NCBI GenBank assembly: GCA_020072805.1
Contig: JAIQGC010000006.1
Location: forward strand, 39,111-103,110
Direction: 5' to 3'
DNA: 64,000 bases
Source: Terriglobia bacterium
GTDB lineage: Bacteria > Acidobacteriota > Terriglobia > Acidiferrales > UBA7541
The translations under genes were made by a program, and so were the position numbers. Under the pieces are notes generated by a model. It was given only the letters and a program-made list of their open reading frames with translations, had not been told where the DNA came from and made no database searches. Positions 25,742 to 34,941 of the stretch are shown here, one piece after another (positions within the stretch are counted from its first letter, which is position 1; each line of letters opens with the position of its first letter).

Positions 25742-26884
25742 TCAGGATGACTTACGGGCCCGCCTGTCCGCCCCTGCTTCCAGGCAATACTCCGCCCGAT
25801 GAAAAAACGCCGGCAACGTTCCCAGCCGCTCGGAGAGCTGCTCCGTGCTGGACGCCCGCAGCGTCAGGTGCCCCACCTTGCGCCCTGCCCGTGGCGTCTT
25901 GCCGTAAAGATGCAAATGCGCGTCCGGCACCGCCAGCACTTCCGCCGGTTCCGGCAGTTCCCCTACCAGATTCACCATCGCGGACACCCCGGTCACCGCG
26001 GTGGAGCCCAGCGGCAGCCCCAGCACCGCGCGCAGATGGTTTTCAAACTGGCTGGTTACCGCTCCTTCGATCGTCCAGTGGCCGGAGTTGTGCACCCGCG
26101 GAGCGATTTCGCTGGCCAGCAGCGCGCCCTCGCACTCGAAAAATTCGATGGCCAGCACGCCCGCGTAGCCCAGCGCTTCCAATATCCGCAGCGCGTGCTC
26201 CTCCGCAGACTTCTGCAGCGCGGGAGTCAGCCCCGGCGCCGGCGCCAGCGAGAGCCGCAGAATCCCTCCGCGATGATGATTTTCCACCAGCGGATAAAAA
26301 GCCGTCTGCCCCGTGGTCGAGCGCACCGCCAGCAGCGAAACCTCCCGCGTGAACGGAGTAAATTTCTCCAGCAGCATCGGCTCGCGCGGCATTTCCCCCT
26401 TAGCCCGCTCCACGTCCTCCGCCGTGCGCAGCACCCACTGACCCTTTCCGTCGTACCCCATCCGCCGCGTCTTCAGCACCGCGGGAAGTCCGATTCGCCG
26501 AACCGCCGTGTCCAATCCTTCCGTGCGGTCCACCGCGGCGAATTCCACCGTCGGAATGCCCAGCGTCTGAAAGAGCCGCTTTTCCAGCAGCCGGTCCTGC
26601 GCCGTCTCCAGCGCCCCCGGCGGTGGATACACCGGAACGTGCTCGGCCAGAAACCGCGCCGTCTCCACCGGCACGTTTTCGAATTCGTACGTCACCAGCG
26701 TCAGCCCGTGCGCGAATTTCTCCAGCGCCCGCCGGTCCGTATAGTCCGCCGTCACCCGTGGCGCAATCCTCCCCACCGGCGCTTCCGGCGAAGGGTCCAG
26801 AAAACGAAACCGCAGCCCCAGCGGATACCCCGCCAGCGCCAGCATGTAGCCCAGCTGTCCGCCTCCCAGAATCCCTATGGTCAC
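25742..26884 (-). CDS. purK: N5-carboxyaminoimidazole ribonucleotide synthase
   Basis: 380-residue ATP-grasp enzyme making N5-CAIR from AIR, bicarbonate and ATP in purine synthesis. It starts [19 protein letters not shown], contains [11 protein letters not shown], the ATP-grasp text [13 protein letters not shown] and the C-terminal [29 protein letters not shown], which is diagnostic for PurK. ATG 26884 overlaps the purE stop by 4 nt, so translation is coupled and the product is handed directly to PurE. Confidence 0.96.
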   Translation of the reverse strand: MTIGILGGGQLGYMLALAGYPLGLRFRFLDPSPEAPVGRIAPRVTADYTDRRALEKFAHGLTLVTYEFENVPVETARFLAEHVPVYPPPGALETAQDRLLEKRLFQTLGIPTVEFAAVDRTEGLDTAVRRIGLPAVLKTRRMGYDGKGQWVLRTAEDVERAKGEMPREPMLLEKFTPFTREVSLLAVRSTTGQTAFYPLVENHHRGGILRLSLAPAPGLTPALQKSAEEHALRILEALGYAGVLAIEFFECEGALLASEIAPRVHNSGHWTIEGAVTSQFENHLRAVLGLPLGSTAVTGVSAMVNLVGELPEPAEVLAVPDAHLHLYGKTPRAGRKVGHLTLRASSTEQLSERLGTLPAFFHRAEYCLEAGADRRARKSS

Positions 26885-27444
26885 CGGGTCTTCCTCTTTT
26901 TCTTTTTCCCGGTTCGCGTTCTCCCGCCGGATTTCCCCGGCCTCGCCGCGATGGGCGTCGGCTGCGCCAGCACCCGCCCCGTCTGCGCCAGCCGGAATTC
27001 CCGCAGCGCTTCCCGGATGCGCGGATGCTTTCCTCCCAGGATCGCCGCCGCCAGCAGCGCCGCGTTGATCGCACCGGCCTTGCCGATCGCCAGCGTCCCC
27101 ACCGGAATTCCTCCGGGCATCTGCGCAATCGAGAGCAGGGAATCCAGCCCCTTCAGCGCTTTCGATTCCACCGGCACCCCCAGCACCGGCAGCACCGTCT
27201 TCGCCGCCGTCATCCCCGGCAGATGCGCCGATCCGCCCGCTCCCGCGATGATCACTTCAATCCCCCGCGCTTCCGCCGCCACCGCGTATTCAAAGAGCAG
27301 GTCGGGCGTGCGGTGCGCCGAAACCACCCGCGTCTCGTGCTCCACTCCCAGCTCCGCCAGCGTCTTCGCCGCGTGCTCCATCGTCTCCCAATCCGATTGG
27401 GAGCCCATGATGATCCCCACCAGTGGCTTCGCTTCTGCGCTCAT
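26881..27444 (-). CDS. purE: N5-carboxyaminoimidazole ribonucleotide mutase
   Basis: 187-residue class I PurE, which isomerises N5-CAIR to [18 protein letters not shown] binds the phosphate, SAHRTPD follows and GGSAHLPGM carries the catalytic region. The C-terminus has an unusual basic tail (about 25 residues, ending GKKKKRKTR). Start placed at ATG 27444, which has AAGGGGA just upstream; an in-frame start 12 codons earlier lacks this. Forms a coupled pair with purK. Confidence 0.95.
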   Translation of the reverse strand: MSAEAKPLVGIIMGSQSDWETMEHAAKTLAELGVEHETRVVSAHRTPDLLFEYAVAAEARGIEVIIAGAGGSAHLPGMTAAKTVLPVLGVPVESKALKGLDSLLSIAQMPGGIPVGTLAIGKAGAINAALLAAAILGGKHPRIREALREFRLAQTGRVLAQPTPIAARPGKSGGRTRTGKKKKRKTR

Positions 27445-27490
27445 GGTCCCCTTCCGCCTCGATTCCCCAAAATCACTCAAAACGAAACTC

Positions 27491-27541
27491 TGTCATCCTG
27501 AGGCCCCGATGTTTTTTATCGGGGACGAAGGATCTCAACTG
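27491..27541. repeat. GTCATCCTGAG-type palindromic repeat, copy 1
   Basis: TGTCATCCTGAG head, perfect hairpin CCCCGAT-gtttttt-ATCGGGG, then GAAGGATCTCAACT tail. Head and tail are themselves partly complementary (ATCCTGAG... versus ...GGAT). Same family at 30539-30655 and 54846-54945. It lies between folC and purE. Confidence 0.75.
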
Positions 27542-27590
27542 TCAGTGTCTGCACCATATCCCGCGCCCCCGCCCAATGGCAACTCCGCCC

Positions 27591-28946
27591 TCACCGCACC
27601 GCCGTTCCCACCCGGCTTTTCCAGTACTTTCTCACCTGTCCCACCAGATACAGCGATCCCGTGATGAAGATAGCATCTCCCGGCCCCGCCGCGGCCAGCG
27701 CCCGCTCCACCGCCTCTTCCGGCTCCGCCACCACCGCGCACCGCTCCGCGTGATGCCCGGCCATCTCCGCCAGCAGCCGCGCCGAAAGCGCTCGCGGCGT
27801 GCTCGGCTCGGTCAGGATCACCTCCGCGGCCCGCGGGAAAAGCACCCCCGCGATTTCGTCCACCGCCTTGTCCCGCAGCGCCCCGTACACCAGCCACAGC
27901 CGCCGCCCCGCGTAATTCTGCTCCCAGAACGCCGCCAGCTCCCGCGCCGCTCCCGGATTGTGCGCCCCATCCAGAAATACGTCCGGACCCGCCTGCAATT
28001 GCTCCAGCCGTCCCGCCCACCCCGCCCCGGCGATCCCCGCTTCGATGGCTTCCTCCGTAATGCCCGCGCCGCCCGCCTCCAGCAGCCGCGCCGCCGCCAC
28101 CGCATTCAGCGCGTTCTGCAGTTGAAACCGCCCCGCAAGCCGCGGCGCGATCTTGTATGCCCGTCCCGTGGCCGTCTCCACCACCCGCGCCCGCACGCAC
28201 CCCTTCTCCCAATTCTCCTCTTCCACGCGAAACATTCTCTCCGTTTCGCTCACCGCGCACTCCAGCTCCCGCGCCTGCCCCAGTATCACTTCCCGCGCTT
28301 CCGCCATTTGCGGCGCCAACACCACCGGCACGCCCCGCTTCAGTATCCCGGCCTTCTCCCCGGCGATCTCCCGCAGCGAATGTCCCAGAAAATTCTCGTG
28401 GTCAAAATCGATGCGCGTAATCACGGTAACCGCCGGTTGCACCACGTTCGTGGCATCCAGCCTTCCACCCAGCCCCGTCTCGAAGACCGCCCACTCGACT
28501 CCGCCCCGCGCGAACGCGTCAAAGGCCATCGCCGTCAAACTTTCGAAATACGTCGGATGCGCCTGCAACTCTCCCCCCGCCAGCATCTCCTCGGTCAGCT
28601 GATGCAGCCGCGTGAACGTCTCCGCGAAAACTTCGTCGGAAATCTCTTCCCCCGCGATGCGTATGCGCTCGTTTATTCTTTCCAGATGAGGAGAAGTGTA
28701 CAGCCCGGTGCGCCGCCCCGCGCGCCGCAGAATCGATTCCAGAAACGCCGCCGTCGACCCTTTTCCGTTGGTCCCCGCGATATGCACCGCGGCAGTGCCG
28801 CGCCCGGCGCCGCCCGCGCGCTCTTCGAGCCGCCCCTTCAATTTCGTGATGTTTTCCAGGCTGAATTTCGAAGCCGACGCCTGCGTTGGCGCGGCCAGCT
28901 CTCGCCCCAGGGAAAGCAAATAGCGGACGCTGGCGGCGTAATCCAT
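27591..28946 (-). CDS. folC: Folylpolyglutamate synthase/dihydrofolate synthase
   Basis: 451-residue Mur-ligase-family enzyme that adds glutamate to (dihydro)folate in the cytoplasm. Motifs: P-loop VHIAGTNGKGSTAAFLE, SPHLERINERIRI, TGLGGRLDATNVV and FLDGAHNPGAAREL in the C-terminal domain. Length is typical. It lies 13 nt downstream of accD, an arrangement common in many bacteria. ATG 28946. Confidence 0.95.
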   Translation of the reverse strand: MDYAASVRYLLSLGRELAAPTQASASKFSLENITKLKGRLEERAGGAGRGTAAVHIAGTNGKGSTAAFLESILRRAGRRTGLYTSPHLERINERIRIAGEEISDEVFAETFTRLHQLTEEMLAGGELQAHPTYFESLTAMAFDAFARGGVEWAVFETGLGGRLDATNVVQPAVTVITRIDFDHENFLGHSLREIAGEKAGILKRGVPVVLAPQMAEAREVILGQARELECAVSETERMFRVEEENWEKGCVRARVVETATGRAYKIAPRLAGRFQLQNALNAVAAARLLEAGGAGITEEAIEAGIAGAGWAGRLEQLQAGPDVFLDGAHNPGAARELAAFWEQNYAGRRLWLVYGALRDKAVDEIAGVLFPRAAEVILTEPSTPRALSARLLAEMAGHHAERCAVVAEPEEAVERALAAAGPGDAIFITGSLYLVGQVRKYWKSRVGTAVR

Positions 28947-28959
28947 GAAGAATTTCCCG

Positions 28960-29808
28960 CTAATCCATCAGAAGCGCGAAGGCGTTGCTGATATAGGCTT
29001 TCAGGTCCTTGCGGTGCACCACCGCGTCCAGGAATCCGTGCTCCAGCAGAAATTCCGAGCGCTGAAATCCGTCCGGCAGCTTCTGCCGGATGGTCTGCTC
29101 GATCACCCGCGGCCCCGCGAATCCAATCAGCGCCCCCGGCTCCGCGATGTTCAGATCCCCTAGCATCGCAAAGCTCGCCGTCACTCCGCCCGTCGTCGGG
29201 TCGGTCAGCAGCGAAATGAACGGCAGCCGCGCCTCATCCAGCCGTCCCAGCGCCGCCGCCACCTTGGCCAGTTGCATCAGGCTGATCGTTCCTTCCATCA
29301 TCCGCGCCCCGCCCGAACACGACACGATAATCAGCGGCTGCCGCGTCTCGATGGCCAGCTCGATCCCCCGCGCCGCCTTCTCTCCCACCACCGCTCCCAT
29401 CGACCCGCCGATGAACCCGAACTCCATCGCGCAGCACACCACCCCGCGCCCGTCCAGCCGCCCCTCCGCCGTGATCAGCGCGTCGTTCATCCCCAGCTTC
29501 TTGCGCGCGTCCTTCAGCCGCGTCGCATATGCCTTCGTATCCACGAATTTCAGCGGGTCCGTCGACGTCATCCCCGCGTCGTGCTCCGTCCACCGCCCGT
29601 CAAAAAGCATCTCCAGCCGCTTCCGCGCGCCCATCTTGAAATGATGCTGGCACTTCGGGCAGACGTGCAGATTCTCCTCGAGGTTCTTCCGGAACACGAT
29701 CCCCCGGCAAGCCTCGCACTTCACCCACAACCCCTCCGTGCGCACTCGCCGCTCTTCCGGAGGCGTCGTCTGATCAAAAGATCCCTTTTCTCGCTTGAAC
29801 CAGGCCAT
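28960..29808 (-). CDS. accD: Acetyl-CoA carboxylase carboxyltransferase beta subunit
   Basis: 282 residues. An N-terminal zinc ribbon (CEAC-x18-CPKC, about residues 33-56) is followed by the crotonase-fold carboxyltransferase with VVCCAMEFGFIGGSMG, SCSGGARMMEGTISLMQ and PTTGGVTASFAMLGD. The first committed step of fatty acid synthesis; partner AccA is not in the window. It is in a tight pair with folC. ATG 29808. Confidence 0.96.
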   Translation of the reverse strand: MAWFKREKGSFDQTTPPEERRVRTEGLWVKCEACRGIVFRKNLEENLHVCPKCQHHFKMGARKRLEMLFDGRWTEHDAGMTSTDPLKFVDTKAYATRLKDARKKLGMNDALITAEGRLDGRGVVCCAMEFGFIGGSMGAVVGEKAARGIELAIETRQPLIIVSCSGGARMMEGTISLMQLAKVAAALGRLDEARLPFISLLTDPTTGGVTASFAMLGDLNIAEPGALIGFAGPRVIEQTIRQKLPDGFQRSEFLLEHGFLDAVVHRKDLKAYISNAFALLMD

Positions 29809-29852
29809 AAGTCTTCGTCAGTCCACTCGCTAGTTGCTCTTGTCTTCGCCTT

Positions 29853-29877
29853 TGTAGGGGCCGGCCTTTAGGCCGGC
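29853..29877. repeat. TGTAGGGG-type palindromic repeat, copy 2
   Basis: TGTAGGGG then GCCGGCC-ttta-GGCCGGC-like palindrome. It is in the gap between cobO and accD (both minus strand), where it could act as a processing or termination hairpin. Confidence 0.6.
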
Positions 29878-29937
29878 GTTCTTGCCTTCTCTTTCCCTCG
29901 TCCCGCCACGTTCGGTATCTGCCGGGGCCCTGCCCGC

Positions 29938-30474
29938 CTAATAGTCTATCCCCCGCTGCGCCAGTATACCCTTGGTGTAAGGATGTTTCACCTCGCGCAT
30001 CTCCGTCACCAGGTCCGCCGCCTCCACCAGCAAAGGATGAGCATTCCTCCCCGTGCAGATCACATGCACCTGCTCCGGCCGCCCCTTCAACGCCTCCACG
30101 ATCTTCCCCGCATCCAGCATCTTGTAGCTGATCACGTAGTTGATCTCGTCCAGCACCACCAGGTCATACTTCCCGCTGTAAATCGCCTCCCGCCCCGCCT
30201 CCCAGCACTCTTCGGCCATCTTGATGTCTTCGGGATCGGTCTCCGCCCCGCCAATCTTCACGAACCCTCGCCCCATCGGCCGAATCTCGAACTTGTCGTC
30301 CCCCAGCATCTTGGCCGCGTCCAACTCCCCGTAATGCCACGACCCCTTGATAAACTGCACCATCAGCACCCGCAAACCCTGCCCCACCGCGCGAAATGCC
30401 GTCCCCATCGCGCAAGTCGTCTTCCCCTTGCCCGGCCCCGTATAAACAATCAGCAATCCCTTGTTTTCCGGCAT
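29938..30474 (-). CDS. cobO: Cob(I)yrinic acid a,c-diamide adenosyltransferase (CobO/BtuR)
   Basis: 178 residues. P-loop YTGPGKGKTTCAMG near the start, MVQFIKGSW, VLDEINYVISYKMLD and a C-terminal KHPYTKGILAQRGIDY, all typical of CobO/BtuR. It adenosylates cobalamin or its precursors, and could supply AdoCbl; it is not adjacent to the corrinoid methyltransferase cluster at 3-6 kb, which uses methylcobamide instead. No cobalamin riboswitch is visible upstream. ATG 30474. Confidence 0.95.
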   Translation of the reverse strand: MPENKGLLIVYTGPGKGKTTCAMGTAFRAVGQGLRVLMVQFIKGSWHYGELDAAKMLGDDKFEIRPMGRGFVKIGGAETDPEDIKMAEECWEAGREAIYSGKYDLVVLDEINYVISYKMLDAGKIVEALKGRPEQVHVICTGRNAHPLLVEAADLVTEMREVKHPYTKGILAQRGIDY

Positions 30475-30538
30475 TTTTCACCCGCTCCGCCCGCCCCGCC
30501 TCGGAGAATCCATCGCCTGCACCTGTTCCCACTAAGGT

Positions 30539-30655
30539 GTCATCCTGAGGCGCCGATGTTTATTATCGGCGCCGAAGGATCTCAACTATAAGCGATAGCA
30601 ATATCCGCTGTTGAGATTCTTCATCCAGGTGAAAACCACCGGGACTCAGAATGAC
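30539..30655. repeat. GTCATCCTGAG-type palindromic repeat, inverted pair
   Basis: Forward unit 30539-30590 with perfect 9-bp hairpin GGCGCCGAT-gtttatt-ATCGGCGCC, followed after a short spacer by an inverted, diverged unit (GTTGAGATTCTTC ... CTCAGAATGAC) ending near 30655. The two units can fold into one long cruciform. Located between the divergent cobO and hypothetical genes. Confidence 0.7.
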
Positions 30656-30780
30656 AAATTTCAATTTTCCAGAACCTTGGAGAGTTTGGCCGCGCCCAAC
30701 AAAAACGTCAAGCGCCCCTCCTTCAAAACAAATAGAATGCCCCAGGGCACAGTCCGCCACGCCCCGGTGTCTAACATTCC

Positions 30781-32028
30781 ATGGGCCGCTTCCGCAATTT
30801 GCGCCGCTTCCTCGTGGCCCTGCTGTTGACGGTCTGCTCCGTGCTTCTGTTGGTGTTCGCCGCCGGCCAGATCGGCCAGCATCTCCTCCGCCGCCGCGCC
30901 GAACTCCTCCTTTCCGAAATCCAGTCCCTCGAACTGCGCAAGACGCCCTGGCCCCGGGCCCAGCAGCAATTCCAGCACTGGGGCGCAAATCGCCAGTTCG
31001 ACAACCACTGCGACGAACAGAAATGTTTCTTGCAAATAACCTTGAACGATTTTGTCTCTGACTTTATTTCCAGGACCAATATCTTTATTCGTCTGGACGA
31101 TTATTTTCGGTGGCGATTCAAGCTGTCCTACAACATGGGGCCTTTTGCGCGTTTGCAGCAAGACCTTTTCAGCGCCTATGTGCGCGCGGGTGGCCATCCT
31201 GCGCGTCTCATGGCCAGCATTGGCATGCGTGATGGAATCGTATGGAGCAAAGGCTTCTTCGTGATGGTCGAAACCTATTCGCATGACTCTGCTTTGTCCG
31301 GAGGTTGGGAGATTGAATATGCTCTCATGGCGGATGCGAGCAGCGTTTCTAGGCTTGGTCATCAGAGTTTCTATAGCGCTGACCCGCAGCTCATTCTCCA
31401 TCCGTACTATGAGATCGGTCGCCCCGGTGGATGCACGATTTGCATTGCAGGCTGGGCGCATTTCACTCCCTATGCCGACCCCGCTGATGTCCATCGCCTC
31501 ATGCAGTTCGACCTTTCCTGCCTGACCCGCTGGCGGCATCCCTGCCTCACCCAGGGCGACATCATGCCTGCTGCATGGACGCAATACCTCGCAGAAAGCG
31601 CCCGCCCGGATAAACCCAGCTCCCAGCCGGGATGCTCGTCCTCCGTTCTCGAAAGCCTCGGCCGGGATGCGTTCAACATCATTACGGCCGAGATCCTCCG
31701 CTATCGCGAGTCCGTGGACGGCCGTGGCTACCATGACAGCACCGCAAGCATTCGCGTTCTGGAGCGTCTAAGAGGCGCTGCCGACTGGAAACCCGGTGAG
31801 ATTCGCAAAATATCCATCCATTCTGATCTGACCGCCGAAGACCGGGCCTTGCGCGCGGGATCCCGTCTGGTCCTGTTTTTTCGCAACAAATTCCAGGTCG
31901 AATACCAAATCGAAGTTCTGACCAGTCCCGGTTACGGCTGCCCCTCCGTGCCCGCCACCAAATCCAACCTCGAACTTGTCCGCCGCGGCATCGCCCAGGA
32001 TTACAGCGTCACGGACAAAGACGAATAG
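30781..32028 (+). CDS. Hypothetical membrane-anchored protein
   Basis: 415 residues, no recognised family. One hydrophobic helix at about residues 8-29 with a positively charged N-terminus (uncleaved anchor, bulk outside the cytoplasm). The remainder is a Cys-containing soluble domain with a pair of [16 protein letters not shown] patches. GC content and codon use are a little less biased than the neighbours. It stands alone: divergent from cobO, 143 nt before the methyltransferase. ATG 30781. Confidence 0.65.
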   Translation: MGRFRNLRRFLVALLLTVCSVLLLVFAAGQIGQHLLRRRAELLLSEIQSLELRKTPWPRAQQQFQHWGANRQFDNHCDEQKCFLQITLNDFVSDFISRTNIFIRLDDYFRWRFKLSYNMGPFARLQQDLFSAYVRAGGHPARLMASIGMRDGIVWSKGFFVMVETYSHDSALSGGWEIEYALMADASSVSRLGHQSFYSADPQLILHPYYEIGRPGGCTICIAGWAHFTPYADPADVHRLMQFDLSCLTRWRHPCLTQGDIMPAAWTQYLAESARPDKPSSQPGCSSSVLESLGRDAFNIITAEILRYRESVDGRGYHDSTASIRVLERLRGAADWKPGEIRKISIHSDLTAEDRALRAGSRLVLFFRNKFQVEYQIEVLTSPGYGCPSVPATKSNLELVRRGIAQDYSVTDKDE

Positions 32029-32113
32029 ACGCGGCCCTCGCCCCCTCCCGTACGTTTAGACAACACCTCCGTACTTTCTCCTGCGCAATCGCCTCCCGCC
32101 CCGCTACCATTTC

Positions 32114-32146
32114 CAGGCCGCCCGCAGGCCGCCCGCAGGCCGCCAC
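32114..32146. repeat. Three tandem 11-bp repeats
   Basis: CAGGCCGCCCG is present twice in full and a third time with the last bases changed. It precedes the methyltransferase start by about 25 nt and may be replication slippage in the leader. Confidence 0.6.
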
Positions 32147-32171
32147 GACGGCCCGGCGAAGGAGACCAAGC

Positions 32172-33206
32172 ATGTCCGCAAACGAAAAAACGCCGAACGC
32201 ACACCCCTCGCCCGAGCACATCCTGCAAGTCGGCCTCGGTTTCTGGGCCTCCAAAGCCCTCCTCAGCGCCATCGAAATGGAAGTTTTTACGGAACTCGCC
32301 AAGCGCCCCGAAGACCTGGAAACCCTGCGCAGCCGCCTGGGCCTGCATCCCCGCGCCGCCCGCGACTTCTTCGACGCGCTCGTCGCCCTCGGCTTTCTCC
32401 AGCGCACGGAAGGAACCTATCGCAACACTCCGGAAACCAATTTCTTTCTCGACAAACACAAGCCGTCCTACATCGGCGGCGTCCTTGAAATGGCCAACCA
32501 CCGCCTCTACCCCTTCTGGGGCCACCTCACCGAAGCCCTGCGCACCGGCCATCCCCAGAACGAAGCCAAAGGTGGCGGCGCCTCGCCCTTTGAAGCCCTC
32601 TACGCCGATCCCGCCCGCCTGAAGGAATTTCTCAAGGCCATGTCCGGCATCAGCCGCGGCGCCAGCCTGGCCATCGCCGCCAAATTCCCTTGGAAAAATC
32701 ACAAGATCGTCGCCGACATCGGCACCGCCCAGGGCGATAACGCCGTGCAAATCGCCAAGGCCCACCCGCACCTCGCCGGCATCGGCTTCGACCTTCCCGA
32801 AGTCGGCCCCATCTTCGACGAATACGTCGAGGAAAACGGCCTCTCTTCCCGCGTAAAATTCGCCCCCGGCAGTTTCTTCACCGACCCGCTCCCCAAAGCC
32901 GATGTCATCACCATGGGCCACATCCTCCATGACTGGGACCTCAAGGACAAAAAAATGCTTATCGCCAAGGCCTACGACGCCCTCCCCAAAGGCGGCGCCT
33001 TCATCGTCTACGAAGCCCTCATCGACGACGACCGCTCCAAGAACGCCTTCGGCCTGCTCATGAGCCTCAACATGCTCATCGAAACCCCCGGCGGCTTCGA
33101 CTACTCCGGCGCCGATTGCCAGTCCTGGATGAAGGAAGCCGGCTTCCGCGAAACCCGCGTCGAACACCTTGCCGGCCCGGATTCCATGGTCATCGGTATC
33201 AAGTAA
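32172..33206 (+). CDS. SAM-dependent O-methyltransferase (family 2)
   Basis: 344 residues. An N-terminal winged-helix dimerisation domain (about 15-100, [21 protein letters not shown]) precedes a Rossmann methyltransferase domain with [16 protein letters not shown] as motif I, and GHILHDWD containing the catalytic-base His of acetylserotonin/caffeate O-methyltransferase relatives. The usual GGGTG of motif I is changed to GTAQGD. It probably O-methylates a small aromatic. Start ATG 32172 with GGAG 9 nt before. Confidence 0.85.
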   Translation: MSANEKTPNAHPSPEHILQVGLGFWASKALLSAIEMEVFTELAKRPEDLETLRSRLGLHPRAARDFFDALVALGFLQRTEGTYRNTPETNFFLDKHKPSYIGGVLEMANHRLYPFWGHLTEALRTGHPQNEAKGGGASPFEALYADPARLKEFLKAMSGISRGASLAIAAKFPWKNHKIVADIGTAQGDNAVQIAKAHPHLAGIGFDLPEVGPIFDEYVEENGLSSRVKFAPGSFFTDPLPKADVITMGHILHDWDLKDKKMLIAKAYDALPKGGAFIVYEALIDDDRSKNAFGLLMSLNMLIETPGGFDYSGADCQSWMKEAGFRETRVEHLAGPDSMVIGIK

Positions 33207-33242
33207 CCCGTCTACTCCGCAGAAAGTTATTTCCGAAGGTTT

Positions 33243-33267
33243 TGTAGGGGCCGGGCTTCAGCCCGGC
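33243..33267. repeat. TGTAGGGG-type palindromic repeat, copy 3
   Basis: TGTAGGGG followed by GCCGGGC-ttca-GCCCGGC, a perfect hairpin. Lies downstream of the methyltransferase, between convergent genes. Confidence 0.6.
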
Positions 33268-33293
33268 TCTTTCCTTCTGCGCCTCGCACCCGC

Positions 33294-33329
33294 AGAAAAA
33301 CAAAGGGCCGGCACCCACCGCCGGCCCTT
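33294..33329 (-). terminator. Rho-independent terminator of the secreted duplicated-domain gene
   Basis: Perfect 10-bp stem AAGGGCCGGC/GCCGGCCCTT (33303-33329) with a 7-nt loop; on the minus strand it is followed by a T-rich run (33302-33294). It lies 33 nt beyond the stop of the minus-strand gene. Confidence 0.75.
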
Positions 33330-33361
33330 CGCAAATGAATTATGCCCAACGGCCCGCCGCC

Positions 33362-34216
33362 TTACTTTGGAGCAGGCACGTGGAAAATCAGCGAACGCGT
33401 GACCTCGCCCCGCGCCGCATCGGCATCCGTCAGACTCGCGAACAACTCCGCAATCGCGTCCTGTTCCTCCTGGCTGCGCCGGCTGCGATCGGCCATAAAA
33501 GCCGCGCGCACCTTATCCACCGAGGCAAGGTCCTTGGTGTCGAACCAGGAGTAGTGAGTGAACTCTCCTTCGGTCCGGATCTCTTCCACCGACAGCCCAT
33601 AGGCCAGGATCACCCCATCGGCCATCAGTTTCTCCAGCACCGGCTTGTTGTACTTCTCCCACGCCTTGCGGAACTCGCCTCCCTTGCCCGGCCTGACCTT
33701 GGCGAACGCGTACCGGCTGAAGGGTAAAACTCCCTCGGGTACCTTCTGCGCCACTCCAATCACCAGATCCCTCGTGAGATAGTCATGCGTCTTGCTCAGG
33801 TCCGTAATCTCCCGCAGCCGGTCCATGGGTGCGGCCGCTGCTTTCGCGCCTTTCTTCCCGGCCGATGACTTGGCCGCTTCCTCCGTCAGTTTGGCGATCT
33901 GCGCGCGCATCGCGTTGTCCACCTTCTCGATGCCGGACCAGTCGGCCACCGCGTACCAGATCGCGTGACTGTTTCCTCCCGGTATGCGCATCATCGGCGC
34001 CGAGACGCCCCAGGCCAGAATCACGCCCTCGGCCATCAGCTTGTCCCGCACCGGCTGTCCCACCGTCTTCACGATGTCCAGGAACTCGCCTTCCTTGCCC
34101 GGATTCACCGAATATTCGTACCAGAACGTAAGCGGCTGAAAGGCCGCTTGCTGCGCCCAACTGGGCACGCAAAACAACACGATCATCAGAAAACTGAACA
34201 ACATCCGTTTCTTCAT
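33362..34216 (-). CDS. Secreted protein with two homologous domains, function unknown
   Basis: 284 residues. The signal peptide is MKKRMLFSFLMIVLFCVPSWAQ, giving export by Sec. The mature protein contains two copies of one domain: about 30-105 (NPGKEGEFLDIVKTVGQPVRDKL...GVILAWGVS) and 170-245 (RPGKGGEFRKAWEKYNKPVLEKL...GVILAYGLS), an old internal duplication of a ferredoxin-like/dimeric alpha-beta barrel fold. Between them is an Ala/Lys linker. Start at ATG 34216 with GGAAGG 7 nt upstream; longer frame upstream is not convincing. Not linked to neighbours. Confidence 0.75.
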   Translation of the reverse strand: MKKRMLFSFLMIVLFCVPSWAQQAAFQPLTFWYEYSVNPGKEGEFLDIVKTVGQPVRDKLMAEGVILAWGVSAPMMRIPGGNSHAIWYAVADWSGIEKVDNAMRAQIAKLTEEAAKSSAGKKGAKAAAAPMDRLREITDLSKTHDYLTRDLVIGVAQKVPEGVLPFSRYAFAKVRPGKGGEFRKAWEKYNKPVLEKLMADGVILAYGLSVEEIRTEGEFTHYSWFDTKDLASVDKVRAAFMADRSRRSQEEQDAIAELFASLTDADAARGEVTRSLIFHVPAPK

Positions 34217-34742
34217 TTTGGATTCCTTCCTCTTTCGGCTTTCGCCTGCACCGGGGTAACTTCTGCATGGAGAAAAGCCCGGACGCGGCGAGCAGGCGCG
34301 CATCGTCCGTGCTTCAAAGGGAGCCCGGGGAACTAAGAACTGCTTCTTGTAGCACCGCCGCCCGGAGCCTGTCAACAAATTCGCCGTTTCCATTTCGGAC
34401 AAGAACTTCCGAAAAGACCTGCGAAAATGCGGTGGATCCGCTCCAGCCGGGCCATTTGTAATTACAAAAACAAAGCCGTTAACTCCCGTAGAATCTGCAG
34501 TTACAAAAATCGGGGATCTGGGTCATTACGTTAACCAGCCACCTGCCCGCTAACCTCCCTCAGTTTCTTGCCCCTACTTCATTCTCTCCTTACCTCGTTA
34601 CTTCATTACCTCCGCCTCTACTCATCCCGCCGCATCTCTGATAGACTATCTCCCTTGCACCTCGCTAGTACGGGTGCCGACGGAAGCCCCTGCCCAGCAG
34701 GGATACCCCGCGAGCCAGCAAAGAAGAAAGAAACGGTGAGTC
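34217..34742. other. Intergenic region before rpmB with operator-like palindrome
   Basis: 526 nt without a gene. It is lower in GC than the flanks and holds a perfect 14-bp palindrome TTTGTAATTACAAA (34455-34468) and a second TTACAAA half-site at about 34501-34507. A pyrimidine-rich stretch (34555-34625) follows. It must contain the rpmB promoter, but no convincing -35/-10 pair is visible. Confidence 0.5.
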
Positions 34743-34934
34743 ATGGCAATGATGTGTGAACTATGCGAAAAGAAACCCTCTTACGGGAACGTGGTGAGCC
34801 ACGCCAATAACACCCGGCGCCGCCGCTGGAATCCGAATCTCCGCCGCGTGCATGCCGTGGTTGGCGGCACGCGCAAGCATATCCGCGTGTGCACCGCCTG
34901 CATCCGCGCTGGCCGCGTGAAGAAAGCCGCCTGA
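34743..34934 (+). CDS. rpmB: 50S ribosomal protein L28
   Basis: 63-residue L28. [31 protein letters not shown] is typical of the family, with two Cys pairs (CELC and CTAC) that form the zinc-binding C+ variant. Structural protein of the large ribosomal subunit. ATG 34743 is used; ATG 34749 is only two codons later. The parvulin lipoprotein gene begins 7 nt after the stop. Confidence 0.96.
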   Translation: MAMMCELCEKKPSYGNVVSHANNTRRRRWNPNLRRVHAVVGGTRKHIRVCTACIRAGRVKKAA

Positions 34935-34941
34935 GCCGCCC

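Noticed and set aside
30475..30780. Cobalamin riboswitch upstream of cobO
   Set aside because: The gap is filled by the palindromic repeat pair and shows no B12-box-like sequence.
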